The notes under the pieces are model-generated. The model saw nothing but the letters and a program-made list of their open reading frames with translations. It was not told the origin of the DNA and ran no database searches. From CAZSVI01 sp964610205 (GTDB lineage: Bacteria > Bacillota > Clostridia > DSM-8532): a stretch of 11,076 nucleotides of DNA. Made by a program: the position numbers and the translations under genes. Positions 1 through 7,583 of this stretch are shown piece by piece. Position 1 is the stretch's first letter. Each line of letters opens with the position of its first letter. The stretch covers positions 1 to 11,076 of the forward strand of contig CAZSVI010000122.1 of assembly GCA_964610205.1 (NCBI GenBank), read 5' to 3'.

Positions 1-1
1 C

Positions 2-1681
2 TTTATACATGCCTCGCCGACATACCCTGACTTGCGCATATCTCTGGAGAATGGGTTTTACCATATTGAGCAGAATTACAGCGCGCATGTTTTATTCGGC
101 ATAAGCTCACATTTTTTTAATGGTAAGCCTGTAACCCTTAACAAGGGTAAATATTCATGGACGCTTGAATTGGAAGCTTTTCCTCAGGGAAGTAATGCTC
201 CGGTCAGGTTTTTTTCAGAAAATCCGGCATTAAATGAATTTGTTCCGGGATTTTTTGACGGATACCTTCTTTCTGCCGTTGCCTGTGATCATGAAATATT
301 TGGAAACAATCCTTACAGGCATGCTTATTCACCTATGGCAATAGAACTAATAATGAAGGGTTATATGGTTACCGACAGGATATCATGGTCAAAGCAACAG
401 GGAAACATGGAAGAGAGATGGGGCAGGCAAATACTGAGAACATTGAAGGAAGGGCGCATTAGTGAGGAGAGATTGGTTGTCCTCATGGATTCAGGCGTGT
501 GGCAGGATGCATGCGGTCACATTTCTCATGAAGTCAGCGCATATTCAGGGAATGCACTGTTTGTATACTGTTGCACATACTACATATTAAAAACAGGGGA
601 TATGGAATTTGCCCGGAATATATATTCCGACCTCAAATCACTTTTGCTTCCCCTGTACAGGCTTGATACGGACGGAGACGGCTTGCTGGAAAACCCGCTG
701 CCGGGAACACCGGGTTCTCCCGCGTCATCATATAATGATAATCTGAGTATCGGACACAAAGACGCATATCTCAATATAGCCTCATACTGTGCTTTCAAGA
801 GAATGGCTGATTTATCCGGATCTCTGAAAATAAAATCAGATACGGTATTTTTTGATGAAAAAGTGGAAAGTATTAAAAAAGCTTTCAATGAACAACTGTG
901 GGACGAAAATACCGGAAGGTATGTTGGCTGGATAGATGTGAATGGAAATTCTCACGATGCGTGGTACACATACGTCAATTTTCCGGCAATATCCTGTGGT
1001 ATTGCAACGGGGGCTAAAGCGGAAAGAATTATGGAAAGTTTTCTCTCCCATCCCAATCACCACCTCATTTTTGCCGGTGGCATGAATCTTGAACCGATTA
1101 ATGATGGAACATTCAAAGGAGACGCGGAGTTTGGTTTATGGCTCAACGGGGGAGTACTGCTTGGACCTGCTTCACATGAATTGTATGCGCGCGCGGAAGC
1201 GAAAGGCAGTGAATGCGCATGGGTTATGCTAAGGGATATTATGGAGCAGTGGAGAAAGGATAGGCTTTCCGGTACGCCGTTGCTTGACTGGTGCAGAACA
1301 AAGACTGTTTTTTCAAATCCACGCCTTGAATATACCGGTAAGAACGCGTATACATGGATTGACGCGACGGGTGCGTCAGGAGCGGGGACTGAACCTTACC
1401 TGTCGGACGGCGGCGCTATTTTGTGGTCAATTTATACGGGCATTATAGGTATTAGACCGGATTTTAAAGGTTTGGCTTTTAACCCGCATATTCCGGGAGA
1501 GCTCGGGTGTGTGGAAATTGACATAAGGCTTATGGGAAAAACTTTTACTATAAAAACACGCGGCTATGGAGATTGCCTTAAAAGCCTTTATATTGATGGA
1601 AGAATAATTAAAGGGAAAAGAATAACGTGGGATGAAATGAGGGAAGGAAGCATCATAAATATGGAAGTATCAAAGGATTAA
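2..1681 (+). CDS. Six-hairpin glycoside hydrolase-like protein, 5' end outside window
   Basis: The reading frame is open from base 2, so the true start probably lies upstream; the TTG at 32 has no convincing ribosome binding site. The visible part looks like an (alpha/alpha)6-barrel glycosidase of the broad GH15/63/65/94/116 type. Numbering from the TTG, residues 1-65 are beta-rich, and the helical barrel runs from about 70 to 470. It contains DTDGDGLLE at 212-220, a calcium-loop-like or active-site-proximal motif common in these barrels, then the helix-rich AYLNIASYCAFKRMADLSG and the NGGVLLGP stretch near 373. The C-terminal 70 residues (FKGLAFNPHIPGELG onward) resemble the closing beta domain of these enzymes. 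I see no signal peptide, but the N-terminus is missing. I cannot name the GH family or substrate. Acidic residues such as those in SYNDN (233-237) or KGDAEFG (362-368) are catalytic candidates only. The next gene follows 66 bases downstream on the same strand, so co-transcription is plausible. Confidence 0.7.
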   Translation, partial: FIHASPTYPDLRISLENGFYHIEQNYSAHVLFGISSHFFNGKPVTLNKGKYSWTLELEAFPQGSNAPVRFFSENPALNEFVPGFFDGYLLSAVACDHEIFGNNPYRHAYSPMAIELIMKGYMVTDRISWSKQQGNMEERWGRQILRTLKEGRISEERLVVLMDSGVWQDACGHISHEVSAYSGNALFVYCCTYYILKTGDMEFARNIYSDLKSLLLPLYRLDTDGDGLLENPLPGTPGSPASSYNDNLSIGHKDAYLNIASYCAFKRMADLSGSLKIKSDTVFFDEKVESIKKAFNEQLWDENTGRYVGWIDVNGNSHDAWYTYVNFPAISCGIATGAKAERIMESFLSHPNHHLIFAGGMNLEPINDGTFKGDAEFGLWLNGGVLLGPASHELYARAEAKGSECAWVMLRDIMEQWRKDRLSGTPLLDWCRTKTVFSNPRLEYTGKNAYTWIDATGASGAGTEPYLSDGGAILWSIYTGIIGIRPDFKGLAFNPHIPGELGCVEIDIRLMGKTFTIKTRGYGDCLKSLYIDGRIIKGKRITWDEMREGSIINMEVSKD

Positions 1682-1747
1682 AAAAATGATTACCAGGAAA
1701 ATGGCTGACAATTGAAACTATGAAATACATAATGTGAGGATATGGAT

Positions 1748-2764
1748 ATGACAAGATGCGAAAGGGTTACTCAAGCGTTAAGGCATAAGGAGACGGATTT
1801 TATTCCTTATAATATTAATTTTACACAGCAGCAGTTATGTAATATGAAGGAATATACAGGGCAGATGAATTTTCTGGAGAATATAGGGAACCACATAAGC
1901 GCAGTGTATTATGATGGTTTTCTTGCGGAGGAACCGGGGTGTCCGGGATACTTCATTGATGATTTTGGGGTTAGGTGGAACCGGAATGGATGCGACAAGG
2001 ATATCGGGGTTATTGACGGTACTGCAATTCATGAAGCTGACACTGCACTTATACGGATGCCGGAATTAAGGACGGATGTTTTGGAGAAGTTATTTCGTGA
2101 TATGACAAATAATGATGAGGATACTTTTAAAATAGGGTCAATTGGGTTTTCCATGTTTGAACGGGCATGGACACTGCGCGGGATGGAGAATTTTCTTGGT
2201 GACATGCTGCTTGAGCCAAATTTTGCCCATGCCCTGCTTGATGCTATCTGCGAGTTCAATCTAAAAATTATAGAAATTGCTTTGCGTTACGATATTGACG
2301 GTTTTTGCTTTGGAGATGATTGGGGACAGCAGAAGGGACTTATTATGGGTCCAAAACTATGGCGTGAATTTATAAAGCCTTGCATGGCAAGGATGTATGA
2401 TAGAGTAAAATCCGCAGGTCTGTTTGTAATTCAGCATTCCTGCGGGGATATTCTGGATATTTTCCCTGACCTGGTTGAGATTGGCCTGGATGTATACCAG
2501 ACCTTTCAACCGGAAATATATGACATACGAGCTGTTAAAAAGCAATTCGGGAAAGAGCTTTCCTTCTGGGGCGGAATCAGCACTCAACGCCTGCTGCCTT
2601 TCGCCTCTCCCGGGGAAATAAAAACAAAAACCAGAGAGATTATGGAAGTACTGGGCAGGGGAGGAGGCTATATTGCAGCTCCCACACACGCCGTGCCCCA
2701 GGATGTGCCTCCTGAAAACATATTGGCAATGATTGAAGTATTCAGAGAACAGGGAGTTACATAA
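1748..2764 (+). CDS. Uroporphyrinogen decarboxylase/MtaA-like (URO-D fold) protein
   Basis: A 338-residue protein of the URO-D superfamily, which includes haem-pathway decarboxylases and corrinoid-dependent methyltransferases (MtaA, CmuA). It opens with the family-typical TRCERVTQALRHKETDFIP. Later come GDDWGQQKGLIMGPKLWREFIKP near 190-212, the H-x-C motif of QHSCGDI near 231-237 that acts as a zinc ligand pair in MtaA-type enzymes, FWGGISTQRLLP near 275, and a C-terminal HAVPQDVPPENILAMIE. The arginine-rich motif of true haem-pathway HemE is not seen at the N-terminus, so a haem role is unlikely. I chose ATG 1748 because GAGGA at 1736-1740 sits 7 bases upstream; ATG 1742, in the same frame, is only one base from it. 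Such paralogues are often found in sugar-catabolic loci, but their reaction is mostly unknown. No corrinoid protein is in the window. Methyl transfer or demethylation of a sugar is only a guess. Confidence 0.85.
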   Translation: MTRCERVTQALRHKETDFIPYNINFTQQQLCNMKEYTGQMNFLENIGNHISAVYYDGFLAEEPGCPGYFIDDFGVRWNRNGCDKDIGVIDGTAIHEADTALIRMPELRTDVLEKLFRDMTNNDEDTFKIGSIGFSMFERAWTLRGMENFLGDMLLEPNFAHALLDAICEFNLKIIEIALRYDIDGFCFGDDWGQQKGLIMGPKLWREFIKPCMARMYDRVKSAGLFVIQHSCGDILDIFPDLVEIGLDVYQTFQPEIYDIRAVKKQFGKELSFWGGISTQRLLPFASPGEIKTKTREIMEVLGRGGGYIAAPTHAVPQDVPPENILAMIEVFREQGVT

Positions 2765-2860
2765 AAACTGCAGGATATATATTCCGGAGGTCATTGCAGA
2801 ACACAATTGGTTGAGAGTAACTGCAATACTAAATATTGTATATATCTCAAAATTGTATTT

Positions 2861-2992
2861 ATGCGAACAATAGAAATTACGGAAGATAATAACATAAGTG
2901 TATAAGGCGAACTGATCTCAGTTGTAGGGCAAAACAGCTCCGGAAAAAGCACACTGGCCAAGCTGCTAAACATCGAATTACTCTCTCGATGA
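2861..2992 (+). pseudogene. Remnant of an ABC-transporter ATPase (Walker A region)
   Basis: Frame 2861-2992 reads MRTIEITEDNNISV, a stop (TAA 2903-2905), then GELISVVGQNSSGKSTLAKL followed by LNIELLSR and a TGA (2990-2992). GQNSSGKS at 2927-2950 fits the Walker A pattern GxxxxGK[ST]. GELISVVG before it and STLAKLLN after it are typical of ABC ATPases, and look most like the CbiO/EcfA group (inference from memory). No Walker B, Q-loop or LSGGQ signature follows, and the next gene begins on the other strand at 3042. The piece before the stop resembles an ATPase N-terminus shortened by a deletion. A good Shine-Dalgarno sequence (CCGGAGG, 2784-2790) upstream has no start codon at a proper distance, which fits a degraded gene. 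A chance Walker A match is unlikely but cannot be excluded. Confidence 0.6.
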
Positions 2993-3000
2993 GAAAGCTG

Positions 3001-3028
3001 CTTATTGTAAAAATCTCGAAACAATAAG
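3001..3028. terminator. Hairpin between convergent genes, possible terminator
   Basis: CTTATTGT (3001-3008) and ACAATAAG (3021-3028) form a perfect 8-bp stem with a 12-base loop. It lies 13 bases beyond the stop codon of the AraC regulator (minus strand) and downstream of the URO-D gene. The stem is AT-rich and no T-run follows on either strand, so it is a weak terminator candidate. It is the best one in the gap between these convergent genes. Confidence 0.3.
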
Positions 3029-3041
3029 AGTAAACCAAGCT

Positions 3042-5303
3042 TTAAACAGAATTGTTTCTCGCTTTTTGCCTGTAGTCGGAGGGTGTTGTACCAAAAGTCT
3101 TTTTGAATACCATATAAAAATAATTGCTGTTCAGGAATCCTACCTTTTCGGATACTATGCTAATAGGCATATTTGATTTTTCAAGCAATCCGGATGCTTT
3201 TTTCATCCTTACCTGGTTTATGCAGTCAGAAACCGATTTTGAAGTATATGTTTTGAATAATTTTCCTAGATAGTCCGATGATAAACCGATTTCGTCGGCA
3301 ATACTGTTGATGCAGAGGTTTTCATCATAATAACGTTGATTGATGACATCATATACTTTGCTTATTAAAATTTCATATTTTGAATCTTTTTTCTTATTAA
3401 GGATTAAGGAGATATGGTCAAACATCTCATTAAATTTAATTCTAATTTCTTCAAGGGTTTCATAACGATTAAGTATTGACATAAAAGAGTTAAAGCTATA
3501 ATCTATTGAAAATGCGCTTATACTCTCTATGTTTGTAAAAGTGTCGCTTATTGATGATGTCAGGCGTAACAACATGGAATTTAAAACGGTGTAAGGATAG
3601 TCAAACGTAGACGAAAAAATCTCTTTCAGAATTTGCTTTGCTTTTTCTGTCTTATTCAGCATCAGGGCGTCAAAGAGCATTTTTTCTTTTCTTATGGGAT
3701 AGACATATTCTTTAATTTCCAGTTTCTTAATGTTCCGGGCATGGATAATGCAGCCATGACCGTAAAAGAGCCTGTAGTTAAACGCCTGTCTGATTTCCGT
3801 GTATAACAGGTTTATGTCACAGAAGGTATATCCCGGGGAAGACAGCGTTGCGGATAATGACAGCTTAAAATCTTTCATAGCAAGGTTTTGAATGGTTGTT
3901 ACCATACTATTTATTTCGTTTATGTAATTCTTTAAAGATTCGGAATAATTTATAATAAAAACGATGTGGTCATTCCCCATGTCTACCGCTTCATTGGTAA
4001 ATTTTTTTTTAAATTCCTGTGATGCGATGCCCATAATTGCCTGTCTTAAGATACTTCTGTCATAGCTTTCGCAACTCTCGCAAAAATCGTAGTAGTGATC
4101 AATGCCAAACATTACAATAATAATATTCTGCATATATGAAAGATTAACGGCATACTTTTTAAAGGCCTTTTCAATCTTATCCTGGGATGTCGATTCGTTC
4201 CCGTTAAGGCACCTGTACAAGTACTCTTCTTTCTGTTTGCTTAATTCGGTTTTGTTTTCCTCAATTTCCTTTTTTAAACCATCTATAATTCGGTTAATGG
4301 AATTTTCAGCATTTTTTGTTATTTGAATAGAGAGTATGAAGCCTATTAAAATATCCAGTAAAAATATGACAGTAATCAGTAATCCGACTTTTGCGATATT
4401 GGCGTAAATTCTGTTAAACGGGATTATTCTTATAAAATACCACTCCGGGGTTTTAGCGTATACATATGTTATAAACGATTTGGTTCCGGAGATATTATCC
4501 ACAAAATAGCCGGATTCATTGTCCTCATTTAGAATCCTTGTGTTGAAAGAGTCACCTGATATATCCTGGAGAAAAACGCCTTTATTGAGGCTGCTTACCA
4601 GAAGACCTTCATTGTTTACAATGTATATGCTTCCTTCCATATCGGTATTCCATAATTCTATCGATTCCTTAATCCATTCTTCCGAAATATTAAGAAATAC
4701 GGCTTTTTCGTAGTTCCCTCTGGCGGCGGCCGCAGGCGAACCGAAATATACGAGGGAATAGATGTTTATGTCATTGCCGGGCACATCAGGCATATAGGAC
4801 AGCACCACTTTTCTCGGGATGGGATACAGGGAGCGTACATTCCCGGCAGTATTGACGATATCGGCAGCCGATACATCAAAAAAATCAAGACGTGTAACTC
4901 TTGGGTATCCGGCCAGGGTTGTATAAAAAGTATCAGAATGCCTGTAATAAATATATATGGAAGAAATGCTGCTGATACCTGAAGCATAATAGATAAGCCT
5001 ATCGTGTGTTCTTAATGTGTCTTCCGGCGAAAGGTTGGGATTACTGACAAGCCTTTTTATATCATTGTCCTCGTATATTTGCAGCGTTAGTTTGCACATG
5101 GAATCAAACAATGAGTTGCAGCTTAAACCAAGCTGAGATAGATTCCTGATTGAGGTGTCCGTTATACGTGAAATTTCGAAACGCCTGTATATAGTAAAAA
5201 ATATGATTGATAATATGAGGGCGATGGTTATTATTGATATAATAATGTATTTTACGAGGAAAGAAAGTACCTTTCGATTATCTTGAGTTGCTTTTTTATC
5301 CAC
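3042..5303 (-). CDS. Membrane-bound AraC-family regulator, YesN-like, with extracellular sensor domain
   Basis: A 753-residue one-component transcription regulator. The start is GTG at 5303, with AGGGAGG about 9 bases upstream. Membrane segment 1 spans about residues 13-39. An outside domain of about 265 residues follows (40-305), of the length and beta-rich pattern of a dCache sensor. Membrane segment 2 spans about 306-329, followed by a charged coiled-coil-like helix (331-362) and a cytoplasmic middle region (about 385-530) of the type common in these regulators, with IIIVMFGIDHYYDF at its start. The C-terminal 105 residues carry two AraC helix-turn-helix units: INSIADEIGLSSDYLGKLFK, and ISIVSEKVGFLNSNYFYMVF ending in FGTTPSDYR. 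No receiver or kinase domain is present, so signal and DNA binding are in one chain. It is divergent from the importer operon, so it most likely controls that operon in response to an extracellular ligand (inference). The ligand is unknown. Confidence 0.92.
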   Translation of the reverse strand: MDKKATQDNRKVLSFLVKYIIISIITIALILSIIFFTIYRRFEISRITDTSIRNLSQLGLSCNSLFDSMCKLTLQIYEDNDIKRLVSNPNLSPEDTLRTHDRLIYYASGISSISSIYIYYRHSDTFYTTLAGYPRVTRLDFFDVSAADIVNTAGNVRSLYPIPRKVVLSYMPDVPGNDINIYSLVYFGSPAAAARGNYEKAVFLNISEEWIKESIELWNTDMEGSIYIVNNEGLLVSSLNKGVFLQDISGDSFNTRILNEDNESGYFVDNISGTKSFITYVYAKTPEWYFIRIIPFNRIYANIAKVGLLITVIFLLDILIGFILSIQITKNAENSINRIIDGLKKEIEENKTELSKQKEEYLYRCLNGNESTSQDKIEKAFKKYAVNLSYMQNIIIVMFGIDHYYDFCESCESYDRSILRQAIMGIASQEFKKKFTNEAVDMGNDHIVFIINYSESLKNYINEINSMVTTIQNLAMKDFKLSLSATLSSPGYTFCDINLLYTEIRQAFNYRLFYGHGCIIHARNIKKLEIKEYVYPIRKEKMLFDALMLNKTEKAKQILKEIFSSTFDYPYTVLNSMLLRLTSSISDTFTNIESISAFSIDYSFNSFMSILNRYETLEEIRIKFNEMFDHISLILNKKKDSKYEILISKVYDVINQRYYDENLCINSIADEIGLSSDYLGKLFKTYTSKSVSDCINQVRMKKASGLLEKSNMPISIVSEKVGFLNSNYFYMVFKKTFGTTPSDYRQKARNNSV

Positions 5304-5350
5304 GAACTGAACCCTCCCTAAGAATTACTGCGCCCAAATAAAAACTAATA

Positions 5351-5378
5351 ATTATAAGTTAAGAATAAGTAAAGTAAA
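5351..5378 (-). promoter_or_regulatory. Candidate sigma-A promoter of the AraC regulator
   Basis: Read on the minus strand, TTTACT (5378-5373) and TATAAT (5356-5351) are separated by 16 bases. The -10 box matches the consensus fully and the -35 box matches TTGACA at 4 of 6 positions. The -10 box is about 48 bases upstream of the GTG start, a normal leader length. This region is AT-rich, so a chance match is possible. Confidence 0.4.
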
Positions 5379-5526
5379 GACGCAAAATAAGCGCATAACA
5401 CGTCTGGGTATACTTTTTTATACAAGGGTCATATAATACAAAGTGCGTTAACTTTAATTGTTTACTTCACTTCTATTCTAAATCATTTTAATCTTTTTTT
5501 CAAGACGAGTGCGCATATATCCAAAG

Positions 5527-5574
5527 ATCTGATATATCACTGCGTATTATAGTTCGTTATCTGATAAATATCAG
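5527..5574. repeat. Two similar palindromes spaced 32 bp, candidate operator sites
   Basis: ATCTGATA occurs at 5527-5534 and again at 5559-5566, exactly 32 bases apart. Each copy forms one arm of a palindrome: TGATATATCA (5530-5539) and CTGATA-AA-TATCAG (5561-5574). The spacing is close to three helical turns, so both would face the same side of DNA. They lie 86-133 bases upstream of the first importer gene. Binding by the divergent AraC regulator or by another protein is inference. AraC proteins usually prefer direct repeats, and such repeats are present here too. Confidence 0.4.
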
Positions 5575-5659
5575 GATTTTGCAGTTCAAGTATTTTGCAT
5601 ATTGTTTTACAATGCAATTGTATTCGTTTGCTTTTAATAAATGCCGGAGGTACTTTACA

Positions 5660-6658
5660 ATGAGATTAACCTGTTTTACAAAAAACGAAGGGACATCTTT
5701 TATAAAGAAAAAGATTAAGAATCCTTTTTTTCATGAATTCGTAAAAAATTATTCCCTGTATATCATGACTATACCCGGGCTCGTTTTTGTTTTTCTTTTA
5801 TGCTATCTTCCCATGGTCGGTATTTTAGTCGGGTTTAAAGACTACAGGAATTATGCGAACAACTTTTTTATTAATATAATTAAAAGCAAATGGGTCGGGT
5901 TTAAATACTTCAGGAGATTTTTACATGACCCTGATTTTATGTATTCCCTGCGCAATACAGTGCTCTACCAGTTATCATTTATTTTGCTGGGTCTTGTTAT
6001 ATCCGTATTGATTGCCCTTTTACTGAATGAAATCAGAAACAGATATCTGTCTAAGATTTACCAGAGCATTATGCTGCTCCCCTTCTTTCTTTCATGGGTT
6101 GTATTAAGTTATGTGGTTTTTGCCTTTCTCAGCGTGGAGAACGGTTTTTTAAACAAGACAGTATTTCAATACCTGGGTATAGAACCTATTAAGTGGTATA
6201 TGGAGCCCGGATACTGGCCGTTCATTTTGTTTTTCGCTAATACCCTCAAATACACGGGATATGCAAGCATAATATACCTGGCTGCAATAGTGGGCATAGA
6301 TCCAGAGTATTATGAAGCGGCGATAATTGATGGGGCAAACAGGCTGCAATTGGCCACAAAAGTCACTATACCGCTTATTTCGCATGTAATAATAATTTTA
6401 CTCATTTTAAATCTGGGAAACATATTGGCGGCTGATTTCGGCCTGTTTTTCAATATACCCCTGGAATCTGAATTTGTGCTCAAAACTACCAGTGTTGTTG
6501 ATATGTATATTTACAGGTCGTTAAGAGGCGCTCAGGCCGGAGGGGATATGATGGTATCGACCGCCGCCGGGTTTTTTAAGTCGCTTGTCGGTCTTACTCT
6601 GGTTTCGGCTACAAATTTTATTGTAAAAAAAATCGACAGTCAAAAAGCATTGTTCTAG
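5660..6658 (+). CDS. Sugar ABC transporter permease, LplB-type
   Basis: A 332-residue inner subunit of a carbohydrate ABC importer, located in the cytoplasmic membrane. ATG 5660 is chosen because CCGGAGG (5644-5650) lies 9 bases upstream; the frame extends to TTG 5579 without a ribosome binding site. About six membrane segments can be seen, near residues 34-59, 102-122, 134-159, 186-213, 240-259 and 302-321. The EAA loop that docks the ATPase is clear at about 218-241, reading YEAAIIDGANRLQLATKVTI. The N-terminal phrase YIMTIPGLVFVFLLCYLPM and the YMEPGYWPF region are typical of the LplB group, which handles complex oligosaccharides. It is the first gene of the operon. Its TAG stop overlaps the Shine-Dalgarno of the next permease, a sign of tight coupling. 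No ATPase is encoded nearby, as is usual for this group, which uses a shared MsmX/UgpC-type ATPase. Confidence 0.93.
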   Translation: MRLTCFTKNEGTSFIKKKIKNPFFHEFVKNYSLYIMTIPGLVFVFLLCYLPMVGILVGFKDYRNYANNFFINIIKSKWVGFKYFRRFLHDPDFMYSLRNTVLYQLSFILLGLVISVLIALLLNEIRNRYLSKIYQSIMLLPFFLSWVVLSYVVFAFLSVENGFLNKTVFQYLGIEPIKWYMEPGYWPFILFFANTLKYTGYASIIYLAAIVGIDPEYYEAAIIDGANRLQLATKVTIPLISHVIIILLILNLGNILAADFGLFFNIPLESEFVLKTTSVVDMYIYRSLRGAQAGGDMMVSTAAGFFKSLVGLTLVSATNFIVKKIDSQKALF

Positions 6659-6668
6659 GAGGAATAAA

Positions 6669-7583
6669 ATGGCAAAACATACAGGAATAAATAAGCTGTC
6701 CCAAAGATGGAATATATTATTTAACATGCTGCTTGGCGGATATTCGTTTATTTGCCTGGCTTCGATTATACTGGTATTCATGATTTCAATATCCGACAGT
6801 AACTCTATAAGCTATTACGGCTATTCATATTTTCCAAAAAAAATATCATTTGCGGCTTACAGAGTTTTATTGACGGATACCTCCACGATACTTCGCGTTT
6901 ATCTTAATTCAATACTTGTTATTCTTGTGGGACCTGCTTTGCACCTGCTGCTTGTATCCCTTCTTGCGTATCCTCTTTCCAGGAACACATTAAAATATAG
7001 AAACAAAATCTCATTTATACTTTATTTCACTACGTTGTTTAATGGCGGAATGGTACCCTGGTATATTATCTGCACACAGGTCCTGGGACTGAGGAATACA
7101 TTCTGGGCACTGGTTGTACCTTACCTTGTTGCGCCATTCAACGTAATTATAATGAGAACATTTTTCAAATCAACGATAAGTGATTCTCTGATAGAATCTG
7201 CCAAATTGGATGGCGCGAGCGAATTAAGGGTATTGCTTTCAATTGTATATCCGCTTTCCTTGCCTGTCATGGCTACCCTGGGGTTGTTTATTTCCATTCA
7301 GTACTGGAATGATTGGTGGCTTCCGACCATGCTGATAGACGACAATAGGTGGATTAACCTGCAATATGCCATGACCAAGGTAATCAGAAGCGCGACGTAT
7401 CTGGCGAATTTGGGGCTTTCCTCTGCGGGAGCGTCAAGTACCACATTGGAGCTTGCCCGCATGCCCACTGAAAGCGTAAGGATGGCAATGTGTATTTTTG
7501 CCATGGGTCCTATTGTTCTGGCATACCCGTTTTTGCAGAGGTATTTTATAAGAGGGCTTACTATCGGCGCTGTAAAAGGCTAG
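6669..7583 (+). CDS. Sugar ABC transporter permease, YtcP/MalG-type
   Basis: A 304-residue second permease that pairs with the preceding one. ATG 6669 has AGGAGGAA (6657-6664) just upstream, overlapping the stop of the first permease. Membrane segments lie near residues 22-42, 77-103, 112-135, 143-163, 194-212 and 270-290. The EAA loop is at about 175-199, with ESAKLDGASELRVLLSIVYP. The C-terminus reads MPTESVRMAMCIFAMGPIV and closes with RYFIRGLTIGAVKG, a hallmark ending of the YtcP subgroup. With the first permease it would form the heterodimeric channel. Which sugar passes cannot be read from this sequence; the downstream GH38 enzyme suggests a mannose-containing oligosaccharide. Confidence 0.94.
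   Translation: MAKHTGINKLSQRWNILFNMLLGGYSFICLASIILVFMISISDSNSISYYGYSYFPKKISFAAYRVLLTDTSTILRVYLNSILVILVGPALHLLLVSLLAYPLSRNTLKYRNKISFILYFTTLFNGGMVPWYIICTQVLGLRNTFWALVVPYLVAPFNVIIMRTFFKSTISDSLIESAKLDGASELRVLLSIVYPLSLPVMATLGLFISIQYWNDWWLPTMLIDDNRWINLQYAMTKVIRSATYLANLGLSSAGASSTTLELARMPTESVRMAMCIFAMGPIVLAYPFLQRYFIRGLTIGAVKG

Larger units (their letters stand above)
5304..5659. promoter_or_regulatory. Divergent intergenic control region between regulator and importer operon
   Basis: These 356 bases hold no convincing gene. They contain the candidate regulator promoter (5351-5378), an isolated plus-strand TATAAT (5432-5437) without a good -35 box, and a short inverted repeat GTATA/TATAC (5408-5412 with 5419-5423). 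They also contain the paired palindromes annotated separately, a -10-like TATTAT (5545-5550) lying between those palindromes, and an imperfect hairpin TTGC-ATTG/CAAT-GCAA (5595-5617, two-base bulge). Weak -35 sequences for the plus-strand operon would fit an activator-dependent promoter. An in-frame TTG at 5579 could extend the permease, but ATG 5660 is far better supported. Confidence 0.5.

Noticed and set aside
2357..2806. 149-codon open frame on the minus strand
   Set aside because: It overlaps the well-supported URO-D-like gene almost entirely and its protein has no recognisable motif.
2822..2840. AT-rich hairpin TGCAATA/TATTGTA after the URO-D gene as its terminator
   Set aside because: The stem is seven weak pairs including a G-U and is not followed by a T-run. 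It lies in AT-rich sequence where such pairs are common.
7469..7482. Possible catabolite-response element (TGAAAGCGTAAGGA)
   Set aside because: It mismatches the TGWAARCGYTWNCW consensus at two positions and lies inside the second permease gene, where the codons explain it.
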